From the NCBI GenBank assembly GCA_019843655.1, contig JACDQD010000009.1:1059750-1123749 (forward strand): DNA of 64,000 nt, given 5' to 3'. Under the pieces are notes generated by a model. That model was given only the letters and a program-made list of their open reading frames with translations, had not been told where the DNA came from and ran no database searches. The position numbers and the translations under genes are program-made. Positions 35,501-47,269 of the stretch are shown here, one piece after another (positions within the stretch are counted from its first letter, which is position 1; the number at the start of each line of letters is the position of its first letter). This stretch comes from Lethocerus indicus (Eukaryota > Arthropoda > Insecta > Hemiptera > Belostomatidae).

Positions 35501-37040
35501 TTCAGAATAATCAATGAAGTGGTTGAAATTTTTAAATATGTCACGAAGGTCGGGGTAGAAATTATAACGACAAATAACACTATTTCTATTCAAAAATAAA
35601 TGAGAGAAAATTTTTAAAATTCAAACACCGGGTGGGATTGGACATTTTTCAAACAAATTGTTCGAATCGAGAACTACAATTAATTTATTAATTATGTTTG
35701 ATTAATTTATTAACGACCAGTTCAAGTGCAACAAACTGATGTTACATCGGTCAATTATATCAATTAGAGTACAGTAAATGTCAATTAAACATTTACAATT
35801 TTCCTTTCACTGGCTATTCTTGTTTGTAGAAGAAAAATTTTATTATTAAATATACTACCGGAATTAATGAATAAATAATAATAAAATAATTCTTCAGAGC
35901 ACCGAATTGATTGATGTTAAATCGGTTAATTATATTAATTACAGTACAGAAAATTTTTTCATTATGCCACATTTACAATTTTCCTTTTGTATATGAAAAA
36001 TTTAATTATTAAATATACTACTGGAATTGATGAATAAATAATAATAAAATAGTATTTTAAAATGTAATTTTTACTAAAGAGGAAGGTTAACTTTCTTTGA
36101 CTTTGAAAAACCGTATAAGAGAAATCTTTCAATATAGTTTCAATTTTTTTTTTTTTTTTTGGTTGATTAGAACTGAAAAAATATATTTAAACTGATCGGA
36201 AAATTTCAGGATAATCAAGGTAACGCAGTGAGACCTCCTCGTGAAATTAATTCATCACTAATTTCTAATTAGTGTAGAATTGTAATATTTTACGGACACA
36301 ATCCACACTTATCTTATTATTACACCCTCATTTCTTTTTTCCCAGAGAAAAACATTTTTTTTGGTTTTTGTTCGATCCATACAATTCATACAGTTGATCA
36401 GAGCCAACCAGAAAAAAAGAAAAACTGGTCCTAAATTGAGAAATAAAAATATTTCTTGTTGGAATTTTTTATTTTATATTTTATTATTTTTATATTTTAT
36501 AATAGGCCGAGGAAATTTGTAGAAAATATCCCCCCCGAAAAACAAATTTTCACCGAAGCCAATTTTAAACAGTGTATTCTTTGGCTTTCCAGTAAAAGTT
36601 CAAATAAACCCGCCTCGATGCATTATTTTTTATTTATTTTTTTTTCAAATAGCCATAAGAATATGTAATTTTTTTTTTCTTCTCATTACAGGTAACTTTG
36701 ACACATACTATAATTGATTGTTTAAGCTTTTCATACACTCGTATATTAATTATTATATTTATACGACGAATGTGCCATAGACTCTAGGGTGCATTGGCTA
36801 AAGCTTTGTTCGAACTTTGGCCGACCTTTTTCCTTTCTTTTTTTTGTGAAAAAGTTTTACCGAAAATGAAAAACAAGAAATTTGTATTCCATTTTTCGCG
36901 TCGTTAAAAAAACAAACAAAAACAGACTGCGATATCACTAATATCATTCCGGCCTTTCGTTCGAACTTTACGACCGGACGTTTTTACACGACTAGAACAA
37001 TTATTACAATATAATAATACACGGAGATTGTTCGACAACC
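32446..37040. other. AT-rich non-coding stretch
   Basis: About 4.6 kb of AT-rich sequence with many T and A homopolymers, a short (TA)n at 32,558-32,582 and a G-run at 32,886-32,896. No frame resembles a known protein. Confidence 0.45.
35740..36060 (+). repeat. About 170-bp tandem duplication
   Basis: ACATTTACAATTTTCCTTT, AATATACTAC and GAATAAATAATAATAAAAT occur twice in the same order about 175 bp apart, with moderate divergence. Confidence 0.8.
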
Positions 37041-37084
37041 TTTAAAAATTTCTTTTGTTACAAAGAATAATTTGGTTTTTTTCG

Positions 37085-37240
37085 TTTTTTTTTGTTCCGT
37101 TTCAAATCCACGGCTGACTTGATCAGCCCCCAATTTACATTTGATCGATAAATCGGTTTTTGAACAGCTGATCGAAGAAAACAAAATGGCCGCAAAAAAT
37201 ACAGAATTTCAATGTTGTATTTTATTATTTCGGGGCGTAG
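37085..37240 (+). repeat. 130-bp dispersed repeat, copy 1
   Basis: TCAAATCCACGGC, CAATTTACATTTGATCGAT and GAAAACAAAATGGCCGC match a second copy at 37,800-37,920 in the same orientation. Confidence 0.8.
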
Positions 37241-37434
37241 AAACACACTAAATCTACGCTGTATTCCGACCCCCCGCCGCAGACCGCAAAAAAAACAGGT
37301 ATTTTAAACTTAATTAGAAAACTTTTGACAGCATAAATTTTTGGTCCGGTATCAAAGATCTTTGGGTTTAATTTGAAACGAAATATCATAACTCATCCAA
37401 TTCACTATCATCAACTGACTCGGTATCAGTTGTG

Positions 37435-37690
37435 GATCAATTCATTGTGGGACTTGAAATATCATTTTTCAATTTATTTCAACTAATCGAGTATCAATTT
37501 TCTTTTGTCGAAACGGGACCATTTTAATTACAGACTATTTGTTCGGTCACTCCCGGAGCCGATTTCCAACGTAACGCTACCGATTGTGGCAAAAAAACCC
37601 CGAATGACTGAGCGGATGAGTCAATTTATGATATTCCAATTTTTAGCACCGTGTATTTTCCAGCGATATATTTATTACGAGGTTTTTTAT
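37435..37690 (+). repeat. 250-bp dispersed repeat, copy 1
   Basis: TTGTGGGACTTGAA, ATATCATTTTTCAATTTATT, CGCTACCGATTGTGG and ACCGTGTATTTTCC recur in the same order at 39,700-39,880. Confidence 0.8.
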
Positions 37691-37799
37691 TTCGAAAACT
37701 ATTTGACCGACTATTTTAAGTTTTGGCCACGAACTTTTGCAGTAGAAAATATAGGTCATAAACGGAGATTTTTCAACGGAATAATTTGTATTTTTTTGT

Positions 37800-37920
37800 T
37801 TGTTCAGTTTCGAAATCCACGGCCGACTCGATCAGCCGCGAATTTACATCCGATAGATAAATCGATTTGAAACAGCTGATTGTAGAAAACAAAATGGCCG
37901 CGAAATATACAGAATTTTAT
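37800..37920 (+). repeat. 130-bp dispersed repeat, copy 2
   Basis: Second copy of the 37,085-37,240 repeat. On the minus strand its right end supplies AATAAA about 190 bp downstream of the stop of the 38,109-38,255 exon. Confidence 0.78.
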
Positions 37921-38108
37921 TTATTTTCAGGGCCGCCTAAGAGACTATAACGCCAAAGAATATTTACAATAAAAATTGAATATCTCCCCGTTTTTTTTTT
38001 TAAATAATTTTTCGAGATTGTCAACCAGCTCGCAGGCCGTTTACCTACTGTCGTTTTGGACCGAACCTTTTTTCTCTCTCGTAAAACTTTGATTATTTTT
38101 TTTTTTTT

Positions 38109-38255
38109 TTACATAAGGTCCATCTGTTCTGTTAGTTCCAATATCGGGCTTTCACTGACTGGTTGCATGGGCGCCGAAATGTTGGTCAGACACGAGGGCG
38201 ACCACTGTAAACCGGTCGACATGAACGCCGCCGCGTTCGCCCCTTTTATTGAAGC
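38109..38255 (-). CDS. Candidate terminal coding exon, possibly SIK C-terminus
   Basis: On the minus strand a strong acceptor (TTTAATTGTTTCCTTCCGCAG) opens a 48-residue frame that includes MSTGLQWSPSCLTNISAPM and ends in LELTEQMDLM and TAA. AATAAA lies about 190 bp downstream. Its GC content is clearly above that of the surrounding DNA. The CLTNI segment near the end recalls the short conserved C-terminus I remember for SIK3-type kinases, and the SIK gene upstream on this strand is incomplete, so it may be its last exon. The phase (0) does not match the possible donor at 44,272 (phase 1), so another exon would be needed. The plus-strand reading of the same bases is also open, so the strand call rests on the splice site. 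Confidence 0.42.
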   Translation of the reverse strand, partial: ASIKGANAAAFMSTGLQWSPSCLTNISAPMQPVSESPILELTEQMDLM

Positions 38256-38778
38256 CTGCGGAAGGAAACAATTAAAACTTAGTGACACAGGGAAAATATA
38301 TATAGACAGGGAGACAAATCTCCGGTGGGAGTTTCGTCGTTTTAACCGTTTAAAAATCGGGGACTCGAAATTCAAAAAATCGGGGGGGCGAAACCCCGAT
38401 CGAATTCCGACCGCGAAAACCTTTCTTTCGCCCCCTTTACAGATATATTTTCTTATATCTATAATTTGGTTAAAATTTACTGTTGGGCCCCCCCCCCCCG
38501 GCCCCGAGGTTATCGGGTGTATTCGATATATCGATATATATCGATGACGTCATCTCGGTCGGCCATCTTCGGTTTTCACATCGGCCGTGCGCTTTCTATT
38601 ATTCTGATCGTTCTTTCGTAATTAGGCGTAATTATTTTCTATTTTTTACATCGCCTACATCCACAGAAGGCGTCCGACGGGTCGCGCTTTTTAATTTTTT
38701 TCCAAATTAGGCGGAATTATTTTGTTTTTTTTCTTTTTCGCATCTCGTACCCAAACAAAGATGGCTGAACAAGTTCGA

Positions 38779-39255
38779 TATATATCGATTCACCCGTATA
38801 TATCGATTTACCGGTATATATCGTTTCACCCGTATATATCGATTTACCGGTATATATCAATATATCGATTCGCCTTACATATATATCGATATATCGATTC
38901 ACCCGCCCGTATATATCGATATATCGATTCACCCGTATATATCGATATATCGATTCACCCGTATATATCGATTATATATCGATTCACCCGTATATATCGA
39001 TTCACCCGTATATATATATCGATAAACCCGTATATATCGATATATCGATTCACCCGTATATATCGTATATATCGATTAACCCGTATATATCGATTTACCG
39101 GTATATCGATATATACCCGATATATCGATTCACCCGTATATATCGATTCACCAGTATATATCGATATATCGATTCACCGTATATATCAATTCGCCCGTAT
39201 ATATCAATATATCGATTCGCCCGTATGTATATCGAATCCACCCGTATATATCGAT
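38779..39255 (+). repeat. 18-bp tandem array rich in TATCGATA
   Basis: About 26 degenerate copies of TATATCGATTCACCCGTA, mixed with shorter CGATATATCGAT units. The 185-codon Ile/Tyr/Arg/Ser-rich frame over it is an artefact. Confidence 0.93.
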
Positions 39256-39436
39256 ATCGGGGCGGGGGCGCTACAGTAAATTTTAACCCTATAATTTTTA
39301 ATATCTATTCGCAATATTTATATAATCGCTTTGACCCCCCCGATGTTCGACGAGTCCCGAATTTTTAAAATTCCCACAAAAAACCGAAAAAAAATATTCA
39401 CTCAACAGCCTCTAAAGATCTGTCATGCGGATGTGT

Positions 39437-39477
<41 letters not shown>

Positions 39478-39700
39478 ATGTGGACAAAAAATATACAGAA
39501 AAATACACAGATAGGGATGCACAAAAAAAGACACAGACGGCATGCACAATTTACTAGGTGTCTCACTTACTTGTTTTTCCTTATAGAATATCTTTTTTCG
39601 TTTTTAAATTCAACGCTACGATTCGACGTCAAATTCGTATTGTTTTTTTTTTGGCCAACGGTATTTTTCTTTTTTTGACTTCGAACGGTTCATTTATGGG
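39256..39700. other. AT-rich stretch with (TA)n
   Basis: A (TA)n run at 39,439-39,471. No coding signal recognised. Confidence 0.4.
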
Positions 39701-39880
39701 TTAAATTGTGGGACTTGAACATATCATTTTTCAATTTATTTCAACAGATTATTTATTTCCAACGCAATGCTACCGATTATTGGGGGGGAAAAAAAACCGA
39801 TGCCCTACGATAAATAGGCATTTTAATATTCCAATCTTTAGTACCGTGTATTTTCCCGGTGGCATATTTATATATACTGG
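39700..39880 (+). repeat. 250-bp dispersed repeat, copy 2
   Basis: Second copy of 37,435-37,690, more diverged and with a G7 run at 39,782-39,788. Confidence 0.78.
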
Positions 39881-39889
39881 CAATATATT

Positions 39890-40525
39890 TCAAAAAATAT
39901 TTCAACAACAATAATATTAAAACGCTTTAAGCTTTTTCTTTTTTTTTGATAGTAAAAAAAAAGTTTACCGTCAAAAAGAAGACAAAATTTAATATTGCAT
40001 CGAACTGTGTTTTTTCGATATATATAAATAAATAAAATATATATATATACGTTAAGGGATGTCCCAACAAAATTTTCGTATATAATTATTCAGGCCCCAA
40101 ATATATTTTGGATAAAGGATACGAGAATAAAATTCCATTTATTTTCTTGTGAAACATTGTGCTTTTATTTTTTTGTTTTTGCATTTATTTACTACGATGT
40201 ATTTACGATAACTCCTTCTCTTTTTCTTCTTCATTTTTTTTTTTTATAAATAAACTTTTATAATTATATTTTATTTTTTTTTATTTTTTTTTTATTTTTT
40301 TTTATATAAAAAAATTGGTGAAATTGTGTGAAATAGAAGACACACACACACACACACACACACACATCCACACACACAAACTGAGAAAAAAACAAAAATC
40401 GTTGCTTTGTCAATAATTTTTTTTTTTTTTTATAATCGCTTTGAGACAAAAAAAAAAATTACAGACTAAACAGGTAAATTCTCTGACCGAGGAAAAAGTT
40501 TTTTTTATATGTAGAATTTTAATTT

Positions 40526-40579
<54 letters not shown>

Positions 40580-41539
40580 GCACCGAAAACATTTCAGAAT
40601 CTGAAATTGGATTTTTCAAAAATTATTCCCCCCCGAATTGAGACATCATCGTGTGAAGAAAATTTTCTAAAAAAAAAAACATTTCGCAAAAAAAGGAAAA
40701 AAAATAAAACATTTTACACAATTGTCTCCGGAAAATATTTTTCCTATCACTAATTAATCTCCCGACTACAGAAGATATTACCGGTTCGCGGAGGACTCAA
40801 CGGTTCTTCGCCGGAATAATTCCGGTTTCCATACCGGATTTTATACCGAATTTTATAGTCATCAATTATTATTATTAGCAGGAATATAATTTCGTATAAA
40901 TTCGGCCAATAATTTTCCCTGATTTGTAGAAGAAAAGAAACGGAAATTGGCGAATTCAATGTACATTTATTATAAGTCAGGGTTGCTGACAAAATCTAGA
41001 TTTTAATATCATGAAAATTGAAAAAAAAAATAAACATTAAAATGGAGCTCTTATTTTTAACATTTATATTTAATTAATTTATCTAATATTTATAAATTTA
41101 TGAATGTAAAATATTCTTGAAATACAGCGAAAATTGATAAATTTTGAACGGTCATAAAATAAAAAACGGCAGACGGTGGCAGCAACCCTGTATTATTATA
41201 TATTTATTTATTTATTTTTTTTTTGCACACAAATTATCTCAATTAAAATACAGAAAATAAACGACAAGAACTATTAGCGGATGAATTTAGATGAAAATAA
41301 ATGAAAAAAAAAAAATAATAATTATCGACTATTTTATCGGATGAAATTGCATACAAAGCGGGGGGGGTGGGGGTTGGGGGTTAACAGAAATAAATATGAT
41401 ATCTAATCTATTTTCACTATGACATGTGAGTGAACTTAAAAATAAATCTATAAAATTACACAGCAAATCATTTTTTTTTTTTTTTTGTAAAGCGAACAAA
41501 ATAAATAAACGGTTACAACTATATATTTCATAACGATAC

Positions 41540-41572
<33 letters not shown>

Positions 41573-41577
41573 TAGGG

Positions 41578-41617
<40 letters not shown>

Positions 41618-41855
41618 TGTAAAATTAAAGCTTTTACAAACGCCCATACAACTAATTATATAATAATAATAATAGTAAAACCTAACATTATAGGTTTTAT
41701 TTTATTTTTTTTTTTTAACTGAGAATAATTTATTTTATATCGAACGCACACACACACACAGACACACACAGACAGATACACTTTTTCGCACTCTTACTAT
41801 AGCAGCTAAAAATTATAATGGAACATTTGGCCAAAATAGCTTTGGGATTATCGAC

Positions 41856-41887
<32 letters not shown>

Positions 41888-43515
41888 TACGAGAGAAAAA
41901 ATCAGTCTAAGTTTACGATAACAATACAATGTTATGTAAAGCCGGAGCTTACATTATTATACACTGTTGGTGTTCACCTTGGTGTTTTTCCTTAAATCTA
42001 AGTTCTTTTAGTTTTTATTTTATTTTTTTTTTATTTTTAGGAAAATTGACTGGGGGGGGGATAGAAATTAGAGGATTTTTTTCAATCCTCTAACGGATAG
42101 AAAATCATTGCCGAAATATCGTTCGATTTCGTTGAACGACGCAGGGTTGAATTCGGGGTTTTAGAGATAACTTTGGTACTTCGTCACTTCAATAATTTTC
42201 TTCGATAATTACTTAGTTCGATACGTTCTTTAAGTTGGACAAAATTGTCTCGCTTTTTTTTTTTTGATAAGAGCGATTTGACAACATTTTTGTACGCGTT
42301 TAGAAACTGACAAAAATTCTGCGACAGTCCGACGCCTCGCAGACCACGAAAAGGGGTCATTTTAAAAGAAATAATTTTCAACGAAATATCGATTAACATT
42401 TTCTGAAAATTTATCAAAAGTACCAAAGTTAAATATTTTCCAAATCGAAGTATTCGGAGGGGCATGTCGAATAAAATTAATTTTTAAAATGAACGCTTAT
42501 TAAAACTTTTATTCGGTCGCCCTGTTGGAAATATTAAAGCTCTGCCGCCGCCGTCAGTATCATTGCAATTAGATAAATTATTTGGACATTTTTTTTAATT
42601 TTATGTAGAACCCGTTGACAACTCTAGCTTCATTATTGATCAGAAATAGTGTATTCAACCCCCCAATATATATTTCGCCGCCTTTTATTCCGACGTCAAT
42701 TGTTGGTGCATTTCGCCACCGTTTTCAGCGAAAATAATCATAAATTCAGCCCCGACTGAATACTCAGGTTTAAGTCTGTAAACTCGGTGCAATAACTGAA
42801 TGCTACTGACAACGGAAGGAAGCCGGAACTTTGGTCTAGTATAGGAACAAAAGTGTCGCGGGGGAAACTATCACGTGACTCTATTTAAATATTATTTTCT
42901 TTTCGATTATTTTATATTTTAAAATTTAAAATCGTACGACATGCCCGAATCGAAAACTAAATTGAATAGATACAGAGAAAAACTGTATTCTGTATGCGTC
43001 GAAATATCGGGAGAGAATAACGAAGCTTTTATTCGACTATTTAATTAACAGAGGTAATTATTTTTTTGGATACTCAAGTGTAAGTATTCAAATTTCTCTT
43101 ACGATTATTAGGACCGGGAAATTGGAAAATATCGAAAATACGACTATTTTTCGGGAGAAAAAGTGGAATCGGCCAAGTATTGAAATTAATCGAGAGCCGA
43201 TTCAAAAATTTTCCTGATACAATTTTCTGTTTTTTTTCGGCAAATCGCTATTTTTATAGACTACTGAAAAACCTTTTTCCGCAGAGACTAGAGACTACTA
43301 CAGCCACGTTTACGAGTTATTTTTCTCGAAATTATATCAATTTCAACGACAAGAAAGTACGATTGAAGACCGCGATCCGTCTTCTAAATAAAATGAACGG
43401 GCGATTCATGAACGGACAGCGTTTGATGAGTTTGTTCATTTTTAAAAAAAAGGGCCAACAGATCTTTTATCTGCGGAAGGACGATCCCCGAATCTGCTAT
43501 AAAAAAAAAAAAAAA
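39890..43515. other. AT-rich non-coding stretch
   Basis: Contains (CA)n at 40,341-40,366, (TA)n at 40,531-40,576 and 41,545-41,611, (TAA)n at 41,855-41,887 and many homopolymers. A 118-codon plus-strand frame at 43,180-43,536 is the only longer one. It matches no family I know and ends in a poly-A tract and MITE sequence, so I leave it uncalled. Confidence 0.4.
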
Positions 43516-43521
43516 AAAGAA

Positions 43522-43858
43522 GTGTCCCAAAATTAAAGCAAAATTTGAATTTACCACAATTCTTGCCGGTAATTGGTCGGGCACAACCCTATTGAAAAAT
43601 AAAAAAAAAAACCCTTTTGACAGCCGAAAGTTTAGGGTCAAGTACCCCCATGAGGGGGGTGAAAATGCTCTTCGTCGCTAAAAATGATTTTCATTATTTT
43701 TTAAATATTGTCCAACAATGAAAACGCTTTGTTTCTATCGTGACCACAAACTTTCGGCTGTCGAAAGGGTTTTTTTTTGTTTTTTTTTTCAATAGGGTTG
43801 TGCCGATTTTACTGCAAGAATTGTGGCAGATTGAAATCTCGCTTTAATTTTGGGACAC
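43522..43858. mobile_element. GTGTCCC-type MITE, complete copy (337 bp)
   Basis: Perfect inverted termini GTGTCCCAAAATTAAAGC at 43,522-43,539 and GCTTTAATTTTGGGACAC at 43,841-43,858. Arms of about 110 bp continue with GCACAACCCTATTG and CGACAGCCGAAAGTTT in inverted partnership. The centre includes GCTAAAAATGATTTTCATT. The terminal style fits mariner-type MITEs, but no transposase remains. Confidence 0.85.
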
Positions 43859-44099
43859 CGTTTATCTATTTTCTCTCGGATAAATAATTTTCCGGGCAAT
43901 TTTTCGTCCAACAGCATATCGGATACGTCTCGGAGCCAACAGAAAGTTATACCCGTTTTCAAAGGAACCGGTATAAAAACTCGAGTTTCCACAACCCCCG
44001 ACCGTCTTCCTCATTCGGTTTCATTTTCGGCGGAGGATTTTTTTTCAAATTGCAGTAGACGGATTCGATAAAAAGCGCTCCGAGTTATATACGAGCTCG

Positions 44100-44215
44100 A
44101 AATGGATCGAGAGGTTTACGGCCAGACCGGTTGCGTCCGCTAGAAACGGGTCTAGAGAAAGGGCGGCGCGAGGAGACGGAATATCGAGGAGACGAGGGGA
44201 GAGAGGGGAGGGGCG
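44100..44215. mobile_element. Degenerate FB1 copy 3' of SIK
   Basis: GGCCAGACCGG and GGGTCTAGAGAAAGGGCGGC, GCGAGGAGACGG suggest a decayed FB1 just beyond the SIK reading frame. Confidence 0.5.
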
Positions 44216-44219
44216 CGTA

Positions 44220-44556
44220 TTACGTACTAATAAAATGAGGGGTCGGTGATACGTAATTTACTTGTGAAATACCTGGTTCCAGGCGGGTATCGGTTGCGAG
44301 GTCGTGTAGAGGCGGCTGCCAGGAGGCGGAGACGAGGAGGCCGCCGGGCTCGGCGGTCGAGGGCGGCCAGTGTTGGGGGTGCTGGTGGTGGAGCTGGAGC
44401 TGGAGGTGGTGGGGGGCGGCGGAGGCCGAGGGCGGCGGCGGCTCGCTGATCTGGCAGGAGGCCAGAGAGACGGGCAGCGACTGCCACTGGTCCGCCGCCG
44501 CCGACGCCGGCTCCAGGAACGACTGGAAGGCGGCCTCGTCCAGCAGCCTGGGAGGG

Positions 44557-44588
<32 letters not shown>

Positions 44589-46278
44589 GGAGGAGGATGA
44601 GGATGGCCCCGTCTGGGCTGAGACCCCGCCGTTGGTGCAGTCTTCGGCTATTGTCGGGAACTCTGTCTCGCAGGCTAACGGCAGCGGCGGCACTATCTGC
44701 GTCTGTTGGGCCAGCTTGTACGACGCCTGCCTCAGCATGTGCCGCCTGCTCAGCATCGCCCCGATACCGCCCGGGTCCATGCTCGGCTGCTGGAACGCCC
44801 CCTGTTTCTGCAGTATCTGGCGTTTCTGCTGCAGCAGGCGGTGCTGCATCAGCTGCTGTTGGAGGGGCGCTTTGCCCGGCGGGGCGATGTCCGCCTCCAG
44901 GGACTGGGCCGAGGGGAAGGTGAAATTCTCTGGCAGGCTTATCCTCTTGGGCAGGGGAGGGTTCTGTTGGCGGCCCTCCTCGCCCGCCCTTCTGCTTGTA
45001 CTCGGTGTGCTGCATCTGGCGCTGGGCCAGCTCCTCCTGGGGCACCGAGCTCTGGTAGAGCGTCCTCAGGATCTGGTGCTCCTTCTGGACCAGGTGGAGC
45101 TCCATGACGCCCTTGGCCTTGCCGGTTTCGTTCAACTTCTGGCTGTTGAAGGCGACGGTTGGCTGCGGCGGCGGGTGCAGCGAGGCCGGCTCCTGCGCCC
45201 CGTGCTGGGCCACGAGGCCGTCCGAGGCCCTCCGTCCTTCCCTGAAGTCCACCGGCGACCTGGTCACTTTCCTGTTGGTGAAAGCTTTCCCTCCCGACTG
45301 GTTGGTTCCCGGGGGATTGTGCCGGCACCAGGACTTGTTGTCGCTGCTGACGTATATTCCCGGATGTATGGCGCTGGTGCTGATGACGACGTTTTCGGAA
45401 ATCGGCTTGTCCGACCCCTGCGTTGTGCAGGAGGGTAGGCTGGAGCCCAATTCCGATTCGTACTGGTAGTCGAGATTGCTTTCGAAAGTGGAAAAGTTGC
45501 TCTGGAGGGAGGAGACGTGCGAGGAGGAACAGGACGAGTCGGAGCTGAGGTGTTGGCTGAGGCTCTTGTTGTGCACGCCGACGCCGCTGGACGAGGATGA
45601 GCTGGCGTAGGAGAGCCGCTGGTGGGAGCGCTGGCTGGGGGAGTCCTCGAGGTCGGTGTCGACCCCTTCGTCGGTCGAGCTGGAGTACTGGGGTACCATG
45701 CCCATAGCGCTCTCCGGCCGGGAATAGGCGACGCCTCCGCCGCCAACACCGCCTGAGAACGAGCCGCCGAAGTACCTGGGAGGGTTCTCCGTCCTGAAGT
45801 TGGCGTAGCCCAACACCTCGGTGTTGACCACCTCGGCGGTCTTCGGGGCGATCGCGACCGACGTCCTGTAGCCGGGAGACCTCTCTGGGTCCTGCTGCTG
45901 CTGGGTATCGCCGGACGATTGCTGGGGTTCGATGCCGGCGTAGCACAGCCTGGGGGCGGCGGGCTCCAGCCTCCTGAGTACCGCCTGGTGGTGGTCAACT
46001 GGTGGGCTGCCGCCGCCTCCTCCTCCGCCCCCGCCGCCGCCTCCCAGGCTCATGATGCCCAGCTTCCTCATGGCCTGCTCGGCTATGGTGCTTGGCCGCC
46101 TCTTCTGGACGGTGTCTATGGCGTGTTTGGCCGGGTTGACTAGGGCGACTCCCGGGGGCGGCGCCGCCGGCTGGGCGCCCTCCTGAGGGAGTGTGAACGT
46201 GCTCCTGTGTTGGCGCAGCCTCTCAAGAAGTAGGAAGTAGATGGCCGCGTGGTGATCATAACTGCCGTTTCTCAGGGA
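44220..46278 (-). CDS. SIK: Salt-inducible kinase (SIK), long C-terminal exon
   Basis: This exon encodes the end of the UBA domain and the regulatory tail. It opens SLRNGSYDHHAAIYFLLLER, in phase 0 after the previous exon (CAG acceptor at 46,281-46,279). Family marks follow: RRPSTIAEQ; STDEGVDTDLED; RSPVDFREGRRASDG, which matches the conserved PKA/14-3-3 site (Ser587-type in SIK2); then QQLMQHRLLQQKRQILQKQG and YKLAQQ. Low-complexity Gly and Ala runs occur. A one-base frame break near 44,983 (three C where two are expected) separates the two halves: upstream the correct frame reads to EYKQKGG, downstream it resumes at RQQNPPLPKRISLPENF. The downstream frame stops at 44,220, but CCAG|GTATTT at 44,273/44,272 could instead be a donor to a further exon. 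Confidence 0.92.
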
Positions 46279-46409
46279 CTGAAACAAAACGTAAAAACTG
46301 ATTCCTCTCCGGCCGCTTGTAGATGGTTCTTACCTCGCCATTTTTTGCATATATTTTATAGCGTAACAAAAACCAAAAGTTGGGCCAAATAAACCCTCTC
46401 AGTTTATAC

Positions 46410-46618
46410 CTCTCTAGTCTTAATTGGGTCTATTCCTAGACCCTGCATTAGCCTGAGTATCTGTTCGTTGGGCTCGGCCGGTTTGTTGTCTGTGCCGCTT
46501 GTGCTCGGCAAGAGGCGGGGCGCCTCCTCGACCATCCAACGGTGGCGTTTGATCTGCTCCACGGAGTACCTCTTGGAGGGGTCCAGCACCAGCATCTTCC
46601 TGATCAGCGACTCGCAGT
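46410..46618 (-). CDS. SIK: SIK, end of kinase domain and start of UBA
   Basis: The acceptor TTTTCAG precedes 46,618 and completes an Asp codon begun with the G at the end of the 51,580 exon (phase 1). The exon reads [20 protein letters not shown] and [13 protein letters not shown], the last helices of an AMPK-related kinase domain. After a variable Ser/Thr/Pro stretch comes [20 protein letters not shown], the first part of the SIK UBA domain, which supports LKB1-dependent activation in this family. It ends GAG|GTATAA in phase 0. Splicing to 46,278 restores the family sequence without a gap. Confidence 0.95.
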
Positions 46619-46754
46619 CTGAAAAGTGACAGGAAATCACGATTGATGCCCCGTAATTTTCGGTAGAAACATATAGAAAAAAAGATACATCGAACAAGCC
46701 CGTCACATATTTTAACTGCGGCAGAGCGATTTCGGCCTCTCGCCACCTTCAGTA

Positions 46755-46886
46755 GCGGTGTCGTATTATCAACAATTCTCCGCCGCCGCTTTTCCGGCAA
46801 ATTTTCGATTCGGCCCTCATGAGGAACTCCTCAAGACCAAAATACATCTTATCAAATTGTTGATTACTTTTGGATACACCTAATAC

Positions 46887-46892
<6 letters not shown>
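46755..46892 (-). mobile_element. M1 mariner MITE copy, reversed
   Basis: AACAATTCTCCGCCGCCGCT is the reversed transposase tail. It continues through GAGGAACTCCTCAAGACC to TTGATTACTTTTGGATACAC and adjoins (TA)n. An FB1 scrap (TCTCGCCACCTTCAGTAGCG) lies at 46,738-46,757. Confidence 0.82.

Positions 46893-46940
<48 letters not shown>
46892..46940. repeat. (TA)n microsatellite
   Basis: About 24 TA units between an M1 copy and the pogo-like MITE. Confidence 0.97.
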
Positions 46941-46942
<2 letters not shown>

Positions 46943-46945
<3 letters not shown>

Positions 46946-47114
46946 TGGGTGATCGGTTAACGAACAGTTCGGACAACGAACAATATTCGGATAACGAACA
47001 AAAACTAATTCTAACGAAAACCTCTCGGTTCTCCGAAATTTTTTTCTAAATTCAATTTTTAGGATCTCCAGAACGAATTATGTAATCGAATTCCCATTAA
47101 CCGATCACCCACTG
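46943..47114. mobile_element. Pogo-like MITE (172 bp)
   Basis: Termini CAGTGGGTGATCGGTTAA and TTAACCGATCACCCACTG are perfect 18-bp inverted repeats starting CAGT, flanked by TA-rich DNA. Subterminal GAACAGTTCGGACAACGAAC and GGATAACGAAC repeats are typical of pogo/Tigger-type elements. There is no coding capacity. Confidence 0.8.
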
Positions 47115-47269
47115 TATATATACATATTTTATATTATACTTTCATATTTCGCATACTTTATATTTTTATTGTTATCTACATTCTGAGAAAATTTCTATTT
47201 CAATACTGCCTATAGACTGGTTTTTAAGAGTCTATTAATTTTGAGCCGACGAGCGAATCTCTTCTTCTT

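Noticed and set aside
38056..38547. Plus-strand 163-codon frame over the GC-rich island
   Set aside because: The minus-strand reading has a much better acceptor, stop and AATAAA; the plus frame has no donor and drifts into low-complexity sequence.
44246..45469. Long plus-strand frames opposite SIK
   Set aside because: Antisense shadows of GC-rich SIK coding sequence; the minus strand carries the conserved motifs.
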